Below, piece by piece: positions 1 through 8,039 of a stretch of DNA of 64,000 nucleotides. Each line of letters begins with the position of its first letter. The stretch's first letter is position 1. This DNA comes from Patescibacteria group bacterium (lineage in GTDB: Bacteria; Patescibacteriota; Patescibacteriia; Patescibacteriales; Patescibacteriaceae), in assembly GCA_030583705.1 (NCBI GenBank), contig CP129471.1, positions 176,506 to 240,505 of the forward strand, written 5' to 3'. The position numbers and the translations under genes were made by a program. A model generated the notes under the pieces. The model saw nothing but the letters and a program-made list of their open reading frames with translations, did no database searches and was not told where the DNA came from.

Positions 1-2
1 TA

Positions 3-1340
3 CGTAATCAACTATTTGGCTATGGTCCAGATAATCAGGAATTTTTTTATAGTCGCTTGTACCAAGCTGATTGGGCTTATTTTGAGGCTATTAACTCTTT
101 TCCAGATAGGGCACACTTGGTTTTTTTTGATATTCTTTTACATTTCGGAATTTTGGGCTTATTGGCCTTTACTTGGTTTAGTTTTCTAATTATCAAAAGG
201 CTATTTCTTTTTATTCTAAGATCACCCGAGCAAGGTAATTACTTTCTCGCTCTGACGGTTTTTGTTTCCTTAGTCGCTTATTTTGTTAATAACCTTTTTA
301 GTTTTTCTACCACTGCTATGAGTCTTTTGTGGTTTATTTTAATGGCCATAGCTTGGTTAATTCCCGATAATTACCGATTAACAATTAAGCCAATAAAGTC
401 TTTTAGTTCAATTTCTCTTTATTTTATTACTTTTTTTGTTTTCTTGACCACTTTTTTTGTTTGGTATATGCATGGGTTAAGTGCTTATGTAGCTGATCAT
501 TATTTATATGAAGCTAAAAAGTTGGGTCACAAAGCACCATGTGCACAAGTTTTACCGAAAATAAATAAAATGCTTGATTGGTATTTTGTTGAACCTCTTT
601 ATAGGGAAAATTATCTAAGTTATTATTCTAGATGTTTATCTTCTATTGATAAACAAGAGGATAGGCTATTGGTAGCTTCTTTAATGGATGAGGTTTTTGA
701 CAGTTTAAAGAAAAATTATCAGCTTTATAACCATAATTTAAGCATAGCTTTAAGCTATACTACCTTGGGTGAATATCTTGATAAAAAATACTATGAGGAG
801 GCTGAAGAAATTTATTTTGATTTAATCAATTTAAATCCTTGGCTTACTTCCACTTACCAAGATTTTGGTATAATGAGAATTAAACAGCAGAGATTCGAAG
901 AAGCTATTGATATTTTCCAGGAAGGTTTGAATAGATCTCCAGATTCTTATAAATATGATACTATAAGAAGGGAATTAATTAAGAGATCTTTAGCTAACTT
1001 TCATGAATTAATTGGCAGTGTTTATTTTATGAAGAATGAGCTTGGCCTTTCTTTGGAGTCTTATCAAAAGGCGGTGGAATTAAATCCTAAGTTAGCCACT
1101 GCCTATAAAAAAATTGCTGATATCGCTTATGCCAGAGGAGAGTTTGAGGAGGCGATAAGATTAACCTATTTAGGTTATAGTCAATTTCCCAATGACTATA
1201 CTTGGTCATATGCTTTAGCCATTCTTTATCATGAAAAAAAAGACACGGAAAAGGCTTTAGAGTATTCTTATAAAGCTTTGTCTTTAAGCCCAGAGAATGA
1301 ACAGGTTAAGGAGCTTTTGGAAATTATTGAAAACCAATAG
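3..1340 (+). CDS. O-antigen ligase-like membrane protein with TPR tail (5' truncated)
   Basis: The reading frame is open to the first bases of the window, so the start lies upstream. The visible N-terminal part has a hydrophilic loop followed by four hydrophobic stretches. It includes a DILLHFGILGLLAF-type segment typical of the Wzy_C (O-antigen ligase/polymerase) family, which joins or polymerises glycans on the outer membrane face. The C-terminal half is soluble and built of TPR repeats (for example YFMKNELGLSLESYQKAVEL, then ARGEFEEAIRL). This ligase-plus-TPR layout is common in Gram-positive-like and candidate-phylum bacteria. The following glycosyltransferase and methyltransferases fit a surface-polysaccharide role. 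The exact substrate cannot be told. Confidence 0.7.
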   Translation, partial: RNQLFGYGPDNQEFFYSRLYQADWAYFEAINSFPDRAHLVFFDILLHFGILGLLAFTWFSFLIIKRLFLFILRSPEQGNYFLALTVFVSLVAYFVNNLFSFSTTAMSLLWFILMAIAWLIPDNYRLTIKPIKSFSSISLYFITFFVFLTTFFVWYMHGLSAYVADHYLYEAKKLGHKAPCAQVLPKINKMLDWYFVEPLYRENYLSYYSRCLSSIDKQEDRLLVASLMDEVFDSLKKNYQLYNHNLSIALSYTTLGEYLDKKYYEEAEEIYFDLINLNPWLTSTYQDFGIMRIKQQRFEEAIDIFQEGLNRSPDSYKYDTIRRELIKRSLANFHELIGSVYFMKNELGLSLESYQKAVELNPKLATAYKKIADIAYARGEFEEAIRLTYLGYSQFPNDYTWSYALAILYHEKKDTEKALEYSYKALSLSPENEQVKELLEIIENQ

Positions 1341-1378
1341 CCTTGTCTTTGATTGGTTTTTCCTATATTATTATAATA

Positions 1379-2176
1379 ATGAGTTTTATGGAATTATTTG
1401 TTTTAATTATCTTATTTGGATTGATTATCGGCAGTTTTTTAAATTGTCTTATTTGGCGTCTTTATGCTGGAGAAACTTTGCTTGGCCGATCTTATTGTCC
1501 CCATTGCAGGGTTAATATCGGCTGGTATGACAATATTCCTTTTTTAAGTTATTTAATCCTTTTGGGTAAGTGTAGACATTGTAGAAAAAGTATTCATTGG
1601 CATTATCCGCTGGTTGAAGTTTTAACGGCCGGTATTTTTGCTTTGGTGTTTTATTATTTAAGTCGTTTTAACGGCTTGGCTTTTGATTGGGATTGGACGG
1701 TCTGGTTAACCTTAGCTCGTGATTTATTTATTGTCTGTATTTTTTTGGTGATTTTAATTATGGATATGCGTTGGTATGTGGTTTCCGATCTTGTAACCAT
1801 ACCAGCTATAGTGATAATTACAGTTATTAATTTACTCTTAGGGTACAGTTGGAGTATTATCGGCTTAGGTGCTTTGGTTGGTGGTGGTTTTTTCCTTTTG
1901 CAATATTTAATTTCCCGCGGTCGCTGGATAGGTGATGGAGACATTAGGATAGGTTTACTACTTGGTGTCTTTTTTGGTTGGCCGATGGTAATATCTTCTA
2001 TTGGCCTGGCCTATGGATTGGGAGCTATTGCTGGTATTATATTGTTAATTACTCGTAAGAAAAAAGCTCATTCCATGATGCCACTTGGTTCTTTTTTGGC
2101 GATTGGCGGAATAATCTCAATTTTTCTTGGAGAGTTTTTGGTTAATTGGTATCTTCGTTTAATTAATGTTTTATAG
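1379..2176 (+). CDS. Prepilin peptidase (type IV leader peptidase)
   Basis: Membrane aspartyl protease that cleaves type IV prepilins after the Gly/Ala preceding the Phe-Thr-Leu segment and normally N-methylates the new N terminus. The N-terminal helix (GLIIGSFLNCLIWRL) is followed by two cytoplasmic CxxC pairs (CPHC and CRHC), the DiS_P_DiS methylase/zinc module. Six or more further membrane segments follow. The two catalytic Asp contexts appear as ILIMDMRW and GDGDIRIG; the latter matches the GxGDxK/R family signature. A TTG at 1343 extends the frame, but ATG at 1379 gives the usual N terminus. No Shine-Dalgarno is seen. It probably serves all the pilins in this window. Symbol pilD is by function only. 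Confidence 0.9.
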   Translation: MSFMELFVLIILFGLIIGSFLNCLIWRLYAGETLLGRSYCPHCRVNIGWYDNIPFLSYLILLGKCRHCRKSIHWHYPLVEVLTAGIFALVFYYLSRFNGLAFDWDWTVWLTLARDLFIVCIFLVILIMDMRWYVVSDLVTIPAIVIITVINLLLGYSWSIIGLGALVGGGFFLLQYLISRGRWIGDGDIRIGLLLGVFFGWPMVISSIGLAYGLGAIAGIILLITRKKKAHSMMPLGSFLAIGGIISIFLGEFLVNWYLRLINVL

Positions 2177-2182
2177 TTTTCT

Positions 2183-3826
2183 ATGTCTAAAAAGAATAGT
2201 TTCAAAAAAACTAAATATATTTTCGTAGTCGGGGGAGTTATGTCCGGTGTGGGTAAAGGCGTAGCAGCGGCCAGTATGGGTAGAATTTTAGAGAGTAAGG
2301 GCTATAATGTTAGTGCTATTAAGATAGACCCTTATATTAATGTTGATGCTGGTACTATGAATCCAATAGAGCATGGAGAAGTTTTTGTTACTGAAGATGG
2401 GGATGAAACAGACCAGGACATAGGTAATTATGAAAGATTTTTAAATAAAAATATTTATAAAGATAATTACATGACTACTGGCCGAGTTTATCAGGCAGTG
2501 ATTGAGCGTGAACGAAATTTGGGTTATGGTGGCAAATGCGTAGAAGTGGTGCCTCACATTCCGATGGAGATTAAAGAAAGAATTGAGAGAGCCGTTAAAA
2601 AGACCGGTGCTGAGATTATGATTATAGAAATAGGTGGGACGGTGGGGGAATACCAGAACATGCTTTTTTTGGAAGCTGCTCGTATGATGAAACTAGCCCT
2701 AAAAGATGACGTGGCTTTTGTTATGGTTAGTTATTTACCAATTCAGTCTGGAGAAATGAAGACTAAACCAACACAGTATGCTATTAGAACCTTAAATGCT
2801 GCCGGTATTCAGCCGGACTTTATCATCGCTCGTTCCATTGTTGCGCTTGATAATGTTAGACGACAAAAAATAGCTCTAAATTGTAATATTAATCCAGAAG
2901 ATGTTATCTCCGCACCGGACAGTTCTTCTATTTATCAGGTACCGGTTAATTTTGAAAAAGATCATTTGGGTGAAAGAATCCTTAAAAGATTCAGTCTTAA
3001 ACCTAGACAAAAGGACCTTAAAGAATGGCGCTCTATGATTAAAAAAATGGAAGGCGCCAAAAAAACAACACAGATCGCCATTGTTGGTAAATATTTTCGT
3101 TCTGGTGATTTTCATCTAACTGATTCTTATATCTCAGTTTTAGAAGCTCTTAAGCACGGTGGCTTAGCCAATAATTGTCGAGTTAATATTCATTGGCTAT
3201 CATCTGAAGAAGTTGAAGAAAAGGGAGTTTCAGTTTTAAAGAAATATCAGGGAATTATTGTACCCCAAGGTTGGGGTAGTAGAGGTTCTGAGGGTAAGAT
3301 TAAAACCATTAAGTATTGTCGAGAGAACCGAGTACCTTATTTTGGGCTTTGTTATGGTATGCAGATGGCGGTGGTGGAGTTTGCTAGGAATGTAGCCGGT
3401 TTAAAAGGTGCCCATAGTATTGAAGCTGATCCAAAAACACCTCATCCAGTACTTGAAGTAATGCCCGAACAAAAAAATGCCTTAGCGGCCGGTCGTTACG
3501 GTGGCACTATTCGTCTTGGTGGTTGGCCCTGTAAAACCGTACCCGGAACTCGTTTGGCGGGAATTTATAAAAAAAGAGCAGATAAAAAAGGTATAGTATC
3601 AGAAAGACACAGACATCGCTATGAATTTAATCCAAAATATAGGGCAATCCTTGAAGAAAAAGGCTTGGTTATTTGCGGTACTTCACCGGACAATAAAATA
3701 GTTGAAGCCATTGAATTAACTGATCATCCCTTCTTTATCGGTACACAATTCCATCCTGAATATATTTCTCGACCACTGGATCCACATCCTTTATTTACGG
3801 AATTCATTAAAACTTGTTTGTCTTAG
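2183..3826 (+). CDS. pyrG: CTP synthase
   Basis: Makes CTP from UTP, ATP and glutamine. The synthetase domain (about residues 10-275) has the P-loop (GGVMSGVGKG), DPYINVDAGTMNP and HGEVFVTEDG motifs. The glutamine amidotransferase domain (about 295-547) has the nucleophile Cys390 in FGLCYGMQ and the His/Glu pair in TQFHPEY. Length (547 aa) is standard. The P-loop reads GGVMSGVGKG where the common form is GGVVSSLGKG, an unremarkable lineage variant. It starts 6 bp after the prepilin peptidase stop, so co-transcription is likely. Catalytic residues are complete. Confidence 0.97.
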   Translation: MSKKNSFKKTKYIFVVGGVMSGVGKGVAAASMGRILESKGYNVSAIKIDPYINVDAGTMNPIEHGEVFVTEDGDETDQDIGNYERFLNKNIYKDNYMTTGRVYQAVIERERNLGYGGKCVEVVPHIPMEIKERIERAVKKTGAEIMIIEIGGTVGEYQNMLFLEAARMMKLALKDDVAFVMVSYLPIQSGEMKTKPTQYAIRTLNAAGIQPDFIIARSIVALDNVRRQKIALNCNINPEDVISAPDSSSIYQVPVNFEKDHLGERILKRFSLKPRQKDLKEWRSMIKKMEGAKKTTQIAIVGKYFRSGDFHLTDSYISVLEALKHGGLANNCRVNIHWLSSEEVEEKGVSVLKKYQGIIVPQGWGSRGSEGKIKTIKYCRENRVPYFGLCYGMQMAVVEFARNVAGLKGAHSIEADPKTPHPVLEVMPEQKNALAAGRYGGTIRLGGWPCKTVPGTRLAGIYKKRADKKGIVSERHRHRYEFNPKYRAILEEKGLVICGTSPDNKIVEAIELTDHPFFIGTQFHPEYISRPLDPHPLFTEFIKTCLS

Positions 3827-3841
3827 TATCTTTTAACTTTT

Positions 3842-4747
3842 ATGAATTTTTCTCTTGTTATTGTTTCTTACAAAACTAAAGACTTATTAAAAGAATGCTT
3901 GCAGTCGTATACAACTCAGATAAAAGAATCAGCAGATGAAATTATCGTTGTTGATAACGACTCTCAAGATGGTAGCGTTGAAATGGTTAAAGAATATTTT
4001 CCTGGTGTTAGAGTGTTAGCCAATGATTTTAATGCCGGTTTTTCAAAGGGCTGTAATCTGGGTTGGAAAAACTCCAAGAATGATTTTATTATTTTCTCAA
4101 ATACTGATATAAACATTCCTGAAGGTTTTTTTGACAAACTCCGTCTGGAGTGTAAAAGTATCAAAGACTGGGACATTATGAGTCCGGAATTACGATCACC
4201 TGACAAGTCTTTAATCCAAGCCAGCTGGTCTTATGAGTTGTCTTTTTGGGGAGAGTTTTTTTCTATGTTTTTTTCTCCCGATAGAGTCGCTAAAATACCT
4301 TTCATGAATTACTTAACGGTTAAGAGACAAAGTAAGGTTCGCGAAGTTGATTTGGTGGCCGGTGCCTGCATGATTGCCAAAAAACAATTTTTACAAACCG
4401 TTAACGGTTTTGATGAAAATTTTGAACTTTATTTTGAAGACGCTGATCTTTGTTACCAGTGCAGAAAAATCGGTGGGCGGGTGATATTTAATCCTAATAT
4501 TTTTGTTTTTCATGGCTTGGGTAAATCAGGCGAAGGCATGAGTAGAAAGATTAGTTTTATTTATAGACAAAGCCAGATATATTATTATCGGAAGAATAAC
4601 GGTTTTTTACAGCTACAGCTGCTCAAAATTTACTTGCTTTTTAAATGGTTTCTTTTTAAGGGTCTTTTAAAGAATAAAAAAGACAGAAATATTTTTTTTG
4701 ACATTATTAGAGAAAATAAGAGATTCAGTTTAATTGATAATTTTTAA
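3842..4747 (+). CDS. Family 2 glycosyltransferase (rhamnosyltransferase-like)
   Basis: GT-A-fold glycosyltransferase of family 2. The N terminus SLVIVSYKTKDLLKECLQS is followed by IIVVDNDSQDGS, the nucleotide-sugar-binding strand. FSNTDINIP supplies the DxD-like metal motif, and ELYFEDADLCYQC supplies the ED motif holding the catalytic base. The C-terminal 60 residues are basic and aromatic, suggesting peripheral membrane contact. It likely adds a sugar to a surface glycan together with its neighbours. The sugar donor cannot be predicted. It lies 15 bp after pyrG. Confidence 0.88.
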   Translation: MNFSLVIVSYKTKDLLKECLQSYTTQIKESADEIIVVDNDSQDGSVEMVKEYFPGVRVLANDFNAGFSKGCNLGWKNSKNDFIIFSNTDINIPEGFFDKLRLECKSIKDWDIMSPELRSPDKSLIQASWSYELSFWGEFFSMFFSPDRVAKIPFMNYLTVKRQSKVREVDLVAGACMIAKKQFLQTVNGFDENFELYFEDADLCYQCRKIGGRVIFNPNIFVFHGLGKSGEGMSRKISFIYRQSQIYYYRKNNGFLQLQLLKIYLLFKWFLFKGLLKNKKDRNIFFDIIRENKRFSLIDNF

Positions 4748-4755
4748 ATAATAAT

Positions 4756-5520
4756 ATGAATAATAAATTTAATGCCATAAAGTTGGTGATAAAAAAAGAG
4801 GGTTGGTTGGCGCTTTTTCAAAAGAGACAGGTTTATCACCATCTATTGTTTCCCTTTTTCTATCTTTGGTCTTGGCTGAGGATAAAATTTTTTAAGAGTC
4901 AAGATATTAAAAAAATAGTTGATTTTATTTTTTCTTTGGGTTTTGGCTTTTTTGATCCGATTCAGTTAAAAAGTGAAATTATTTCTTTATTAGAAATTGT
5001 TAAAACAGCTAAGCCTCGTGTTATTTTAGAAATAGGTACCGCTAAGGGCGGAACGCTTTTTCTTTTTTCAAGAATAGCGGATAATAAAGCTGAGATTATT
5101 AGCCTTGATTTAGATGCGTCTTTAGGTAAGTACGGTGGCGGTTATCCGGTCATTAAAAAGCCTCTTTTTAAATCATTTGCTCAGGCTGAGCAAGCTATTC
5201 ATTTAATTAGAGCCGATTCACATAAAGAAAGCACCAAGGAAAAAGTTAAAGGTTTATTACAGGACAAGTTAGTGGATTTTTTATTTATTGATGCGGATCA
5301 TACTTACGAGGGAGTTAAAAAAGATTTTTTAATGTATTCCGAGTTAGTTAGACCGGGTGGTTTAGTGGCTTTTCATGATATTATTACCGCTAACGATACT
5401 GATGATTACGGAGTTGAGCGTTTTTGGAATGAAATAAAAAACAACTATGAACATTTTGAATTTATAGAAGATAGAAGTTTGAGAGCTTATGGTATAGGTC
5501 TTTTAATTAAAACCGAATAG
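4756..5520 (+). CDS. Class I SAM-dependent methyltransferase (Methyltransf_24 / CmcI-like)
   Basis: About 70 hydrophobic or basic N-terminal residues precede a Rossmann methyltransferase core. Motif I is VILEIGTAKGGTLFLFS, the acidic ribose-binding strand is IISLDLD, and the motif IV region is DFLFIDADHTYEGVKKD, followed by LVRPGGLVAFHDI. The DADHTYEG signature is typical of cephalosporin-hydroxylase/macrocin-O-methyltransferase-like enzymes that often sit in polysaccharide clusters. Substrate is unknown; a glycan O-methylation is the simplest guess from context. It starts 8 bp after the glycosyltransferase gene. Confidence 0.8.
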   Translation: MNNKFNAIKLVIKKEGWLALFQKRQVYHHLLFPFFYLWSWLRIKFFKSQDIKKIVDFIFSLGFGFFDPIQLKSEIISLLEIVKTAKPRVILEIGTAKGGTLFLFSRIADNKAEIISLDLDASLGKYGGGYPVIKKPLFKSFAQAEQAIHLIRADSHKESTKEKVKGLLQDKLVDFLFIDADHTYEGVKKDFLMYSELVRPGGLVAFHDIITANDTDDYGVERFWNEIKNNYEHFEFIEDRSLRAYGIGLLIKTE

Positions 5521-5531
5521 GGTTAAGCTTT

Positions 5532-6278
5532 ATGTTGTTTGATTATTTTTATCAAAAATTATTAAAAAGTAAAGGAAAAAGTACTTTATTGAATTATGGC
5601 AGAAGTATTATTAAAGATTGGGTTTTAATTTATAACCAAAGCAAAAATCAACCTTTGAAAATATTTGATATTGGTTGTTCTCGAGGTGATGATTTGCTTA
5701 ATATAAAAAATGAGTTTTTTAAAATTGGACTTGATACCGATTTACATGGGCTGGAAATAAACAGTGTTTATGCTGAAGAAGCGGTTAAAAGGGGGATATC
5801 AGTGGCTTCTTTGGATATTGAAAAAGATAAATTGCCTTATGAAAACAATTTCTTTGATATCATTGTCGCTAACCAGATTCTTGAGCATGTTAAAGAGTTT
5901 TTTTGGATTAATTCGGAAATTAACAGAGTTTTAAAGCCCGGTGGACTATATATCATCGGGGTGCCGAATTTAGCATCTTTCCATAATAGACTTTTATTAT
6001 TATTCGGTCAGCAACCAACGTCGATTAGAACATTAGGGCCTCACGTTAGGGGTTATACGAAAAAAGATCTTGTTGAGGCCATGACTAAACATGGAGGCTT
6101 TCGTTTACTATCTTCGGCTGGTGGTAATTTTTATCCTTTCCCTCCTACTTTAGCTAAATTTTTAAGTAAACTTTTCCCTAGTGCTGCGGTTTCTCTTTTT
6201 TTAGTTTTTGAAAAAACCAAGGAGTCTTCTTTTAAAGAATTTTTAGCTGTACCTCTTGAAACTAATTTTAAGATATAA
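5532..6278 (+). CDS. SAM-dependent methyltransferase (Methyltransf_11/23 type)
   Basis: Class I methyltransferase. Motif I is IFDIGCSRGDDLLNI, motif II GLEINSVYAEEA, and motif IV NFFDIIVANQILEHV, with the usual LKPGGLYIIGVPN strand after it. The C-terminal third contains the LGPHVRGYTKKDL and PFPPTLAKFLSKLFP segments seen in glycan-cluster methyltransferases. It is the last gene of the plus-strand run and is followed by a bidirectional terminator. The substrate is unknown. Confidence 0.82.
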   Translation: MLFDYFYQKLLKSKGKSTLLNYGRSIIKDWVLIYNQSKNQPLKIFDIGCSRGDDLLNIKNEFFKIGLDTDLHGLEINSVYAEEAVKRGISVASLDIEKDKLPYENNFFDIIVANQILEHVKEFFWINSEINRVLKPGGLYIIGVPNLASFHNRLLLLFGQQPTSIRTLGPHVRGYTKKDLVEAMTKHGGFRLLSSAGGNFYPFPPTLAKFLSKLFPSAAVSLFLVFEKTKESSFKEFLAVPLETNFKI

Positions 6279-6371
6279 GATTAAGATAGCATAAAGATTA
6301 AGATGTTGTTGAAACAATAGTGAGTAATAATGATATAATAACAATAAAGATATAACTTATTAATAAAAAAC

Positions 6372-6393
6372 ACCGCCCATAGGCGGTATTTTT
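6372..6393. terminator. Bidirectional rho-independent terminator
   Basis: Stem ACCGCC (6372-6377) and GGCGGT (6382-6387) with loop CATA. An A run precedes it and ATTTTTA follows, so it can end the plus-strand methyltransferase operon and the minus-strand rpmA transcript, which converge here. Confidence 0.85.
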
Positions 6394-6435
6394 ATAGCAT
6401 TTTACTGGTTTATTATTCTAAACTTTTTAAAATAA

Positions 6436-6714
6436 TTATTCAGTTACAACACTCACCACGGTTGATCTTTTCAAGGCGCCGTTAAATTTTTTCATTTTCT
6501 TTGAAGAAAATTTAACCATACCATTGGTCTCACTATATAGAGTGTCATCTTTGCCGCGTCGAACATTTTTGCCAGGATGATATTTAGTACCCCTTTGTCT
6601 AATTAGAATACAACCAGGTTTGGCAATTTGTCCGTCCTGGAGTTTAACACCCAGGCGTTTTCCGATACTGTCGCGGCCCAGCGCGGTAGAACCGCCGGCT
6701 TTCTTATGTGCCAT
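6436..6714 (-). CDS. rpmA: 50S ribosomal protein L27
   Basis: Bacterial L27 begins [16 protein letters not shown], with the N-terminal tail that reaches the peptidyl-transferase centre. It continues with the conserved [15 protein letters not shown] and GRGKDDTL-like core (here RRGKDDTLY). Length (92 aa) is normal. There is no cleavable N-terminal extension of the Firmicutes type. The usual partner rplU (L21) is not next to it; an insertion sequence and then divergent dnaE lie upstream. It has its own consensus promoter and a folded leader. Confidence 0.97.
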   Translation of the reverse strand: MAHKKAGGSTALGRDSIGKRLGVKLQDGQIAKPGCILIRQRGTKYHPGKNVRRGKDDTLYSETNGMVKFSSKKMKKFNGALKRSTVVSVVTE

Positions 6715-6728
6715 ATAATATATTTAAA

Positions 6729-6771
6729 TTACAAGTTTTTCGCTTCCCAGGCGAATAAAATTACTTTGTAA
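6729..6771 (-). promoter_or_regulatory. rpmA 5' leader stem-loop
   Basis: On the minus strand the leader can fold as an outer stem TTACAAAGT/ACTTGTAA (plus coordinates 6763-6771 and 6729-6736, one bulge) and an inner stem TTCGC/GCGAA (6751-6755 and 6739-6743) with a 7-nt loop. It lies wholly between the predicted transcription start (about 6777) and the ATG. It could be an autoregulatory or stabilising leader; function is not known. Confidence 0.5.
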
Positions 6772-6783
6772 AGGCTATTTATC

Positions 6784-6812
6784 ATTATAGCAAACAAAGA
6801 GCCCTGTGTCAA
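6784..6812 (-). promoter_or_regulatory. Consensus sigma-70 promoter of rpmA
   Basis: Minus-strand TTGACA (plus 6807-6812), a 17-nt spacer, then TATAAT (6784-6789). TG one base before the -10 makes it extended as well. It is a perfect match to both hexamers. The -35 lies inside the 15-bp target duplication of the adjacent insertion sequence. Confidence 0.88.
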
Positions 6813-6816
6813 GCAA
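6802..6816. repeat. Target site duplication, left copy
   Basis: CCCTGTGTCAAGCAA abuts the TGT end of the insertion sequence and is repeated exactly at 7871-7885 next to its ACA end. Fifteen bases is within the upper range reported for IS481-family target duplications. Confidence 0.9.
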
Positions 6817-7777
6817 TGTACGTTTGCAGGGTTAATGTTACCTTTTCTCGGGGTAAAAGGCAAATGGAATGGTAAAGGGAGGCGGCTAGTTTCTGCTTAG
6901 GGGTAAGTCCATTCATACCAAAGCCATAATGCTTGCGTTCGTTATTGTAATACGCCAACCAACGGTTCAGTTTGTAACTCAAAAGCTCCATTGAATCATA
7001 AAACCCACATTGAGGCCAAAAGAACTGCTCTTTTAGGGTTTTGTGAAAGCGTTCAATCTTGCCGTTCTCCTGGGGGCAGTGAGCATGGATGGTAACGACT
7101 TCAATGCCCAGTGTATGGCAAAAGGCTTTGAGTTGTTTGCCGTAGCGGTTATCTACCCGAAGACGCCGGATTGTAAAGGGCACGGTTGCCACCAGATATT
7201 TCACAAAGTCAATGGCATTAAGGCAGGTCTCGCGCTCATACAGTTTTGCCCCAACATGACGTGAGCAATCATCAATAGCGTCAAAACAGGCTAGATTTCG
7301 TCCTCGGCCAAAGGGGTAGCACGCATCCATTTGCAGCTCTAAACCGGGGGTTTCAAGGCAGTAGAGCTTAGGCTTGGCTCTTGGTAGTCCCAGGTAATCC
7401 TTGTTGTAACGGATACGGTTGCGTTTAAGGATACGGTAGACAGTAACGGGGTGAAGAACTATACCACGTTCTTTAAAGTAATCTGCAATGGCTCTGGTGG
7501 TGGCACGAGAGTTTAAGATGGCAATATCGCAGACACGTTGCTCAAGTGAAGCCGGTGTCCGGTTAGCGGCTACACCATGTTTTGGCCCGGTCTTTTTTGG
7601 CACCAAGATAGCTTCTCCATGAATCATATAGAGTGACTTTAGGCGGCATAATGATTTGGGATGCATGCCAAGGAGCTTGGCTGCCTCTACCCCCTTTATT
7701 TGTTTAGCGACACATTTGTCTAGAATAGCTTTTTTCATAGCAATGACTTCAGCTTGTAGATTTCGAGCTTTTCCCAT
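6809..7777 (-). CDS. IS481-like DDE transposase
   Basis: Integrase-core transposase of 322 aa. An N-terminal helix-turn-helix (about residues 15-55, with GVEAAKLLGMHPKSL) is followed by a second HTH-like segment (about 88-120). The rve core then has D151 (QMDACYPF), D209 (RVDNRYGKQ) and E242 (CPQENGKIERFHKTL). The usual TDNG motif reads VDNR, a deviation near the second Asp. The ORF runs out through the left IS end; its last sense codon and TGA stop lie in the duplicated target DNA. No frameshift is seen, so it may be active. Confidence 0.88.
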   Translation of the reverse strand: MGKARNLQAEVIAMKKAILDKCVAKQIKGVEAAKLLGMHPKSLCRLKSLYMIHGEAILVPKKTGPKHGVAANRTPASLEQRVCDIAILNSRATTRAIADYFKERGIVLHPVTVYRILKRNRIRYNKDYLGLPRAKPKLYCLETPGLELQMDACYPFGRGRNLACFDAIDDCSRHVGAKLYERETCLNAIDFVKYLVATVPFTIRRLRVDNRYGKQLKAFCHTLGIEVVTIHAHCPQENGKIERFHKTLKEQFFWPQCGFYDSMELLSYKLNRWLAYYNNERKHYGFGMNGLTPKQKLAASLYHSICLLPREKVTLTLQTYIA

Positions 7778-7870
7778 AATGATGGCAATAAATACTTAGA
7801 AGGTAATTATGCCACCATTTAGCCTTTGAGCGAAACCCCAAAGGTAACCCTAATTGCTGCAATTGGAACA
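6817..7870 (-). mobile_element. IS481-like insertion sequence, 1054 bp
   Basis: The element starts TGTACG at 6817 and ends GGAACA at 7870. The outer ends are imperfect inverted repeats that share the TGT/ACA termini, TTGCAG and GTTACCTTT blocks over about 27 bp. Exact 15-bp direct repeats flank it. It holds one transposase gene read on the minus strand. Its base composition is visibly richer in G+C than neighbouring genes, suggesting recent arrival. The intact target duplication and open transposase frame also argue for recent insertion. Confidence 0.88.
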
Positions 7871-7885
7871 CCCTGTGTCAAGCAA
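7871..7885. repeat. Target site duplication, right copy
   Basis: CCCTGTGTCAAGCAA, identical to 6802-6816. On the minus strand it contains a TTGACA, but no matching -10 lies at the right distance inside the IS end. Confidence 0.9.
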
Positions 7886-7912
7886 TTGCTTTTTAATATT
7901 TCTTAAATCCAT

Positions 7913-7941
7913 TTGCTCATCAGTCTTTTTAATGATACAAT
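7913..7941 (+). promoter_or_regulatory. Probable dnaE promoter
   Basis: TTGCTC (7913-7918), 17-nt spacer, TACAAT (7936-7941) with TG at the extended -10 position. The roughly 90-nt leader to the ATG is pyrimidine-rich with repeated TTAG(T) words about 10 nt apart and no Shine-Dalgarno. Confidence 0.6.
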
Positions 7942-8039
7942 ATTGTATTGATTGCCTTAGTTGTCTTAGTCTTCTTATTAGTCTTTCCAGTCTTTTTTAG
8001 TTCTAACTTACCCTTTAATATTAGCTTACTTCTTAACCT

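Noticed and set aside
7871-7885. An outward promoter at the right IS end
   Set aside because: The TTGACA in the duplicated copy has no -10 at 16-18 nt inside the element.
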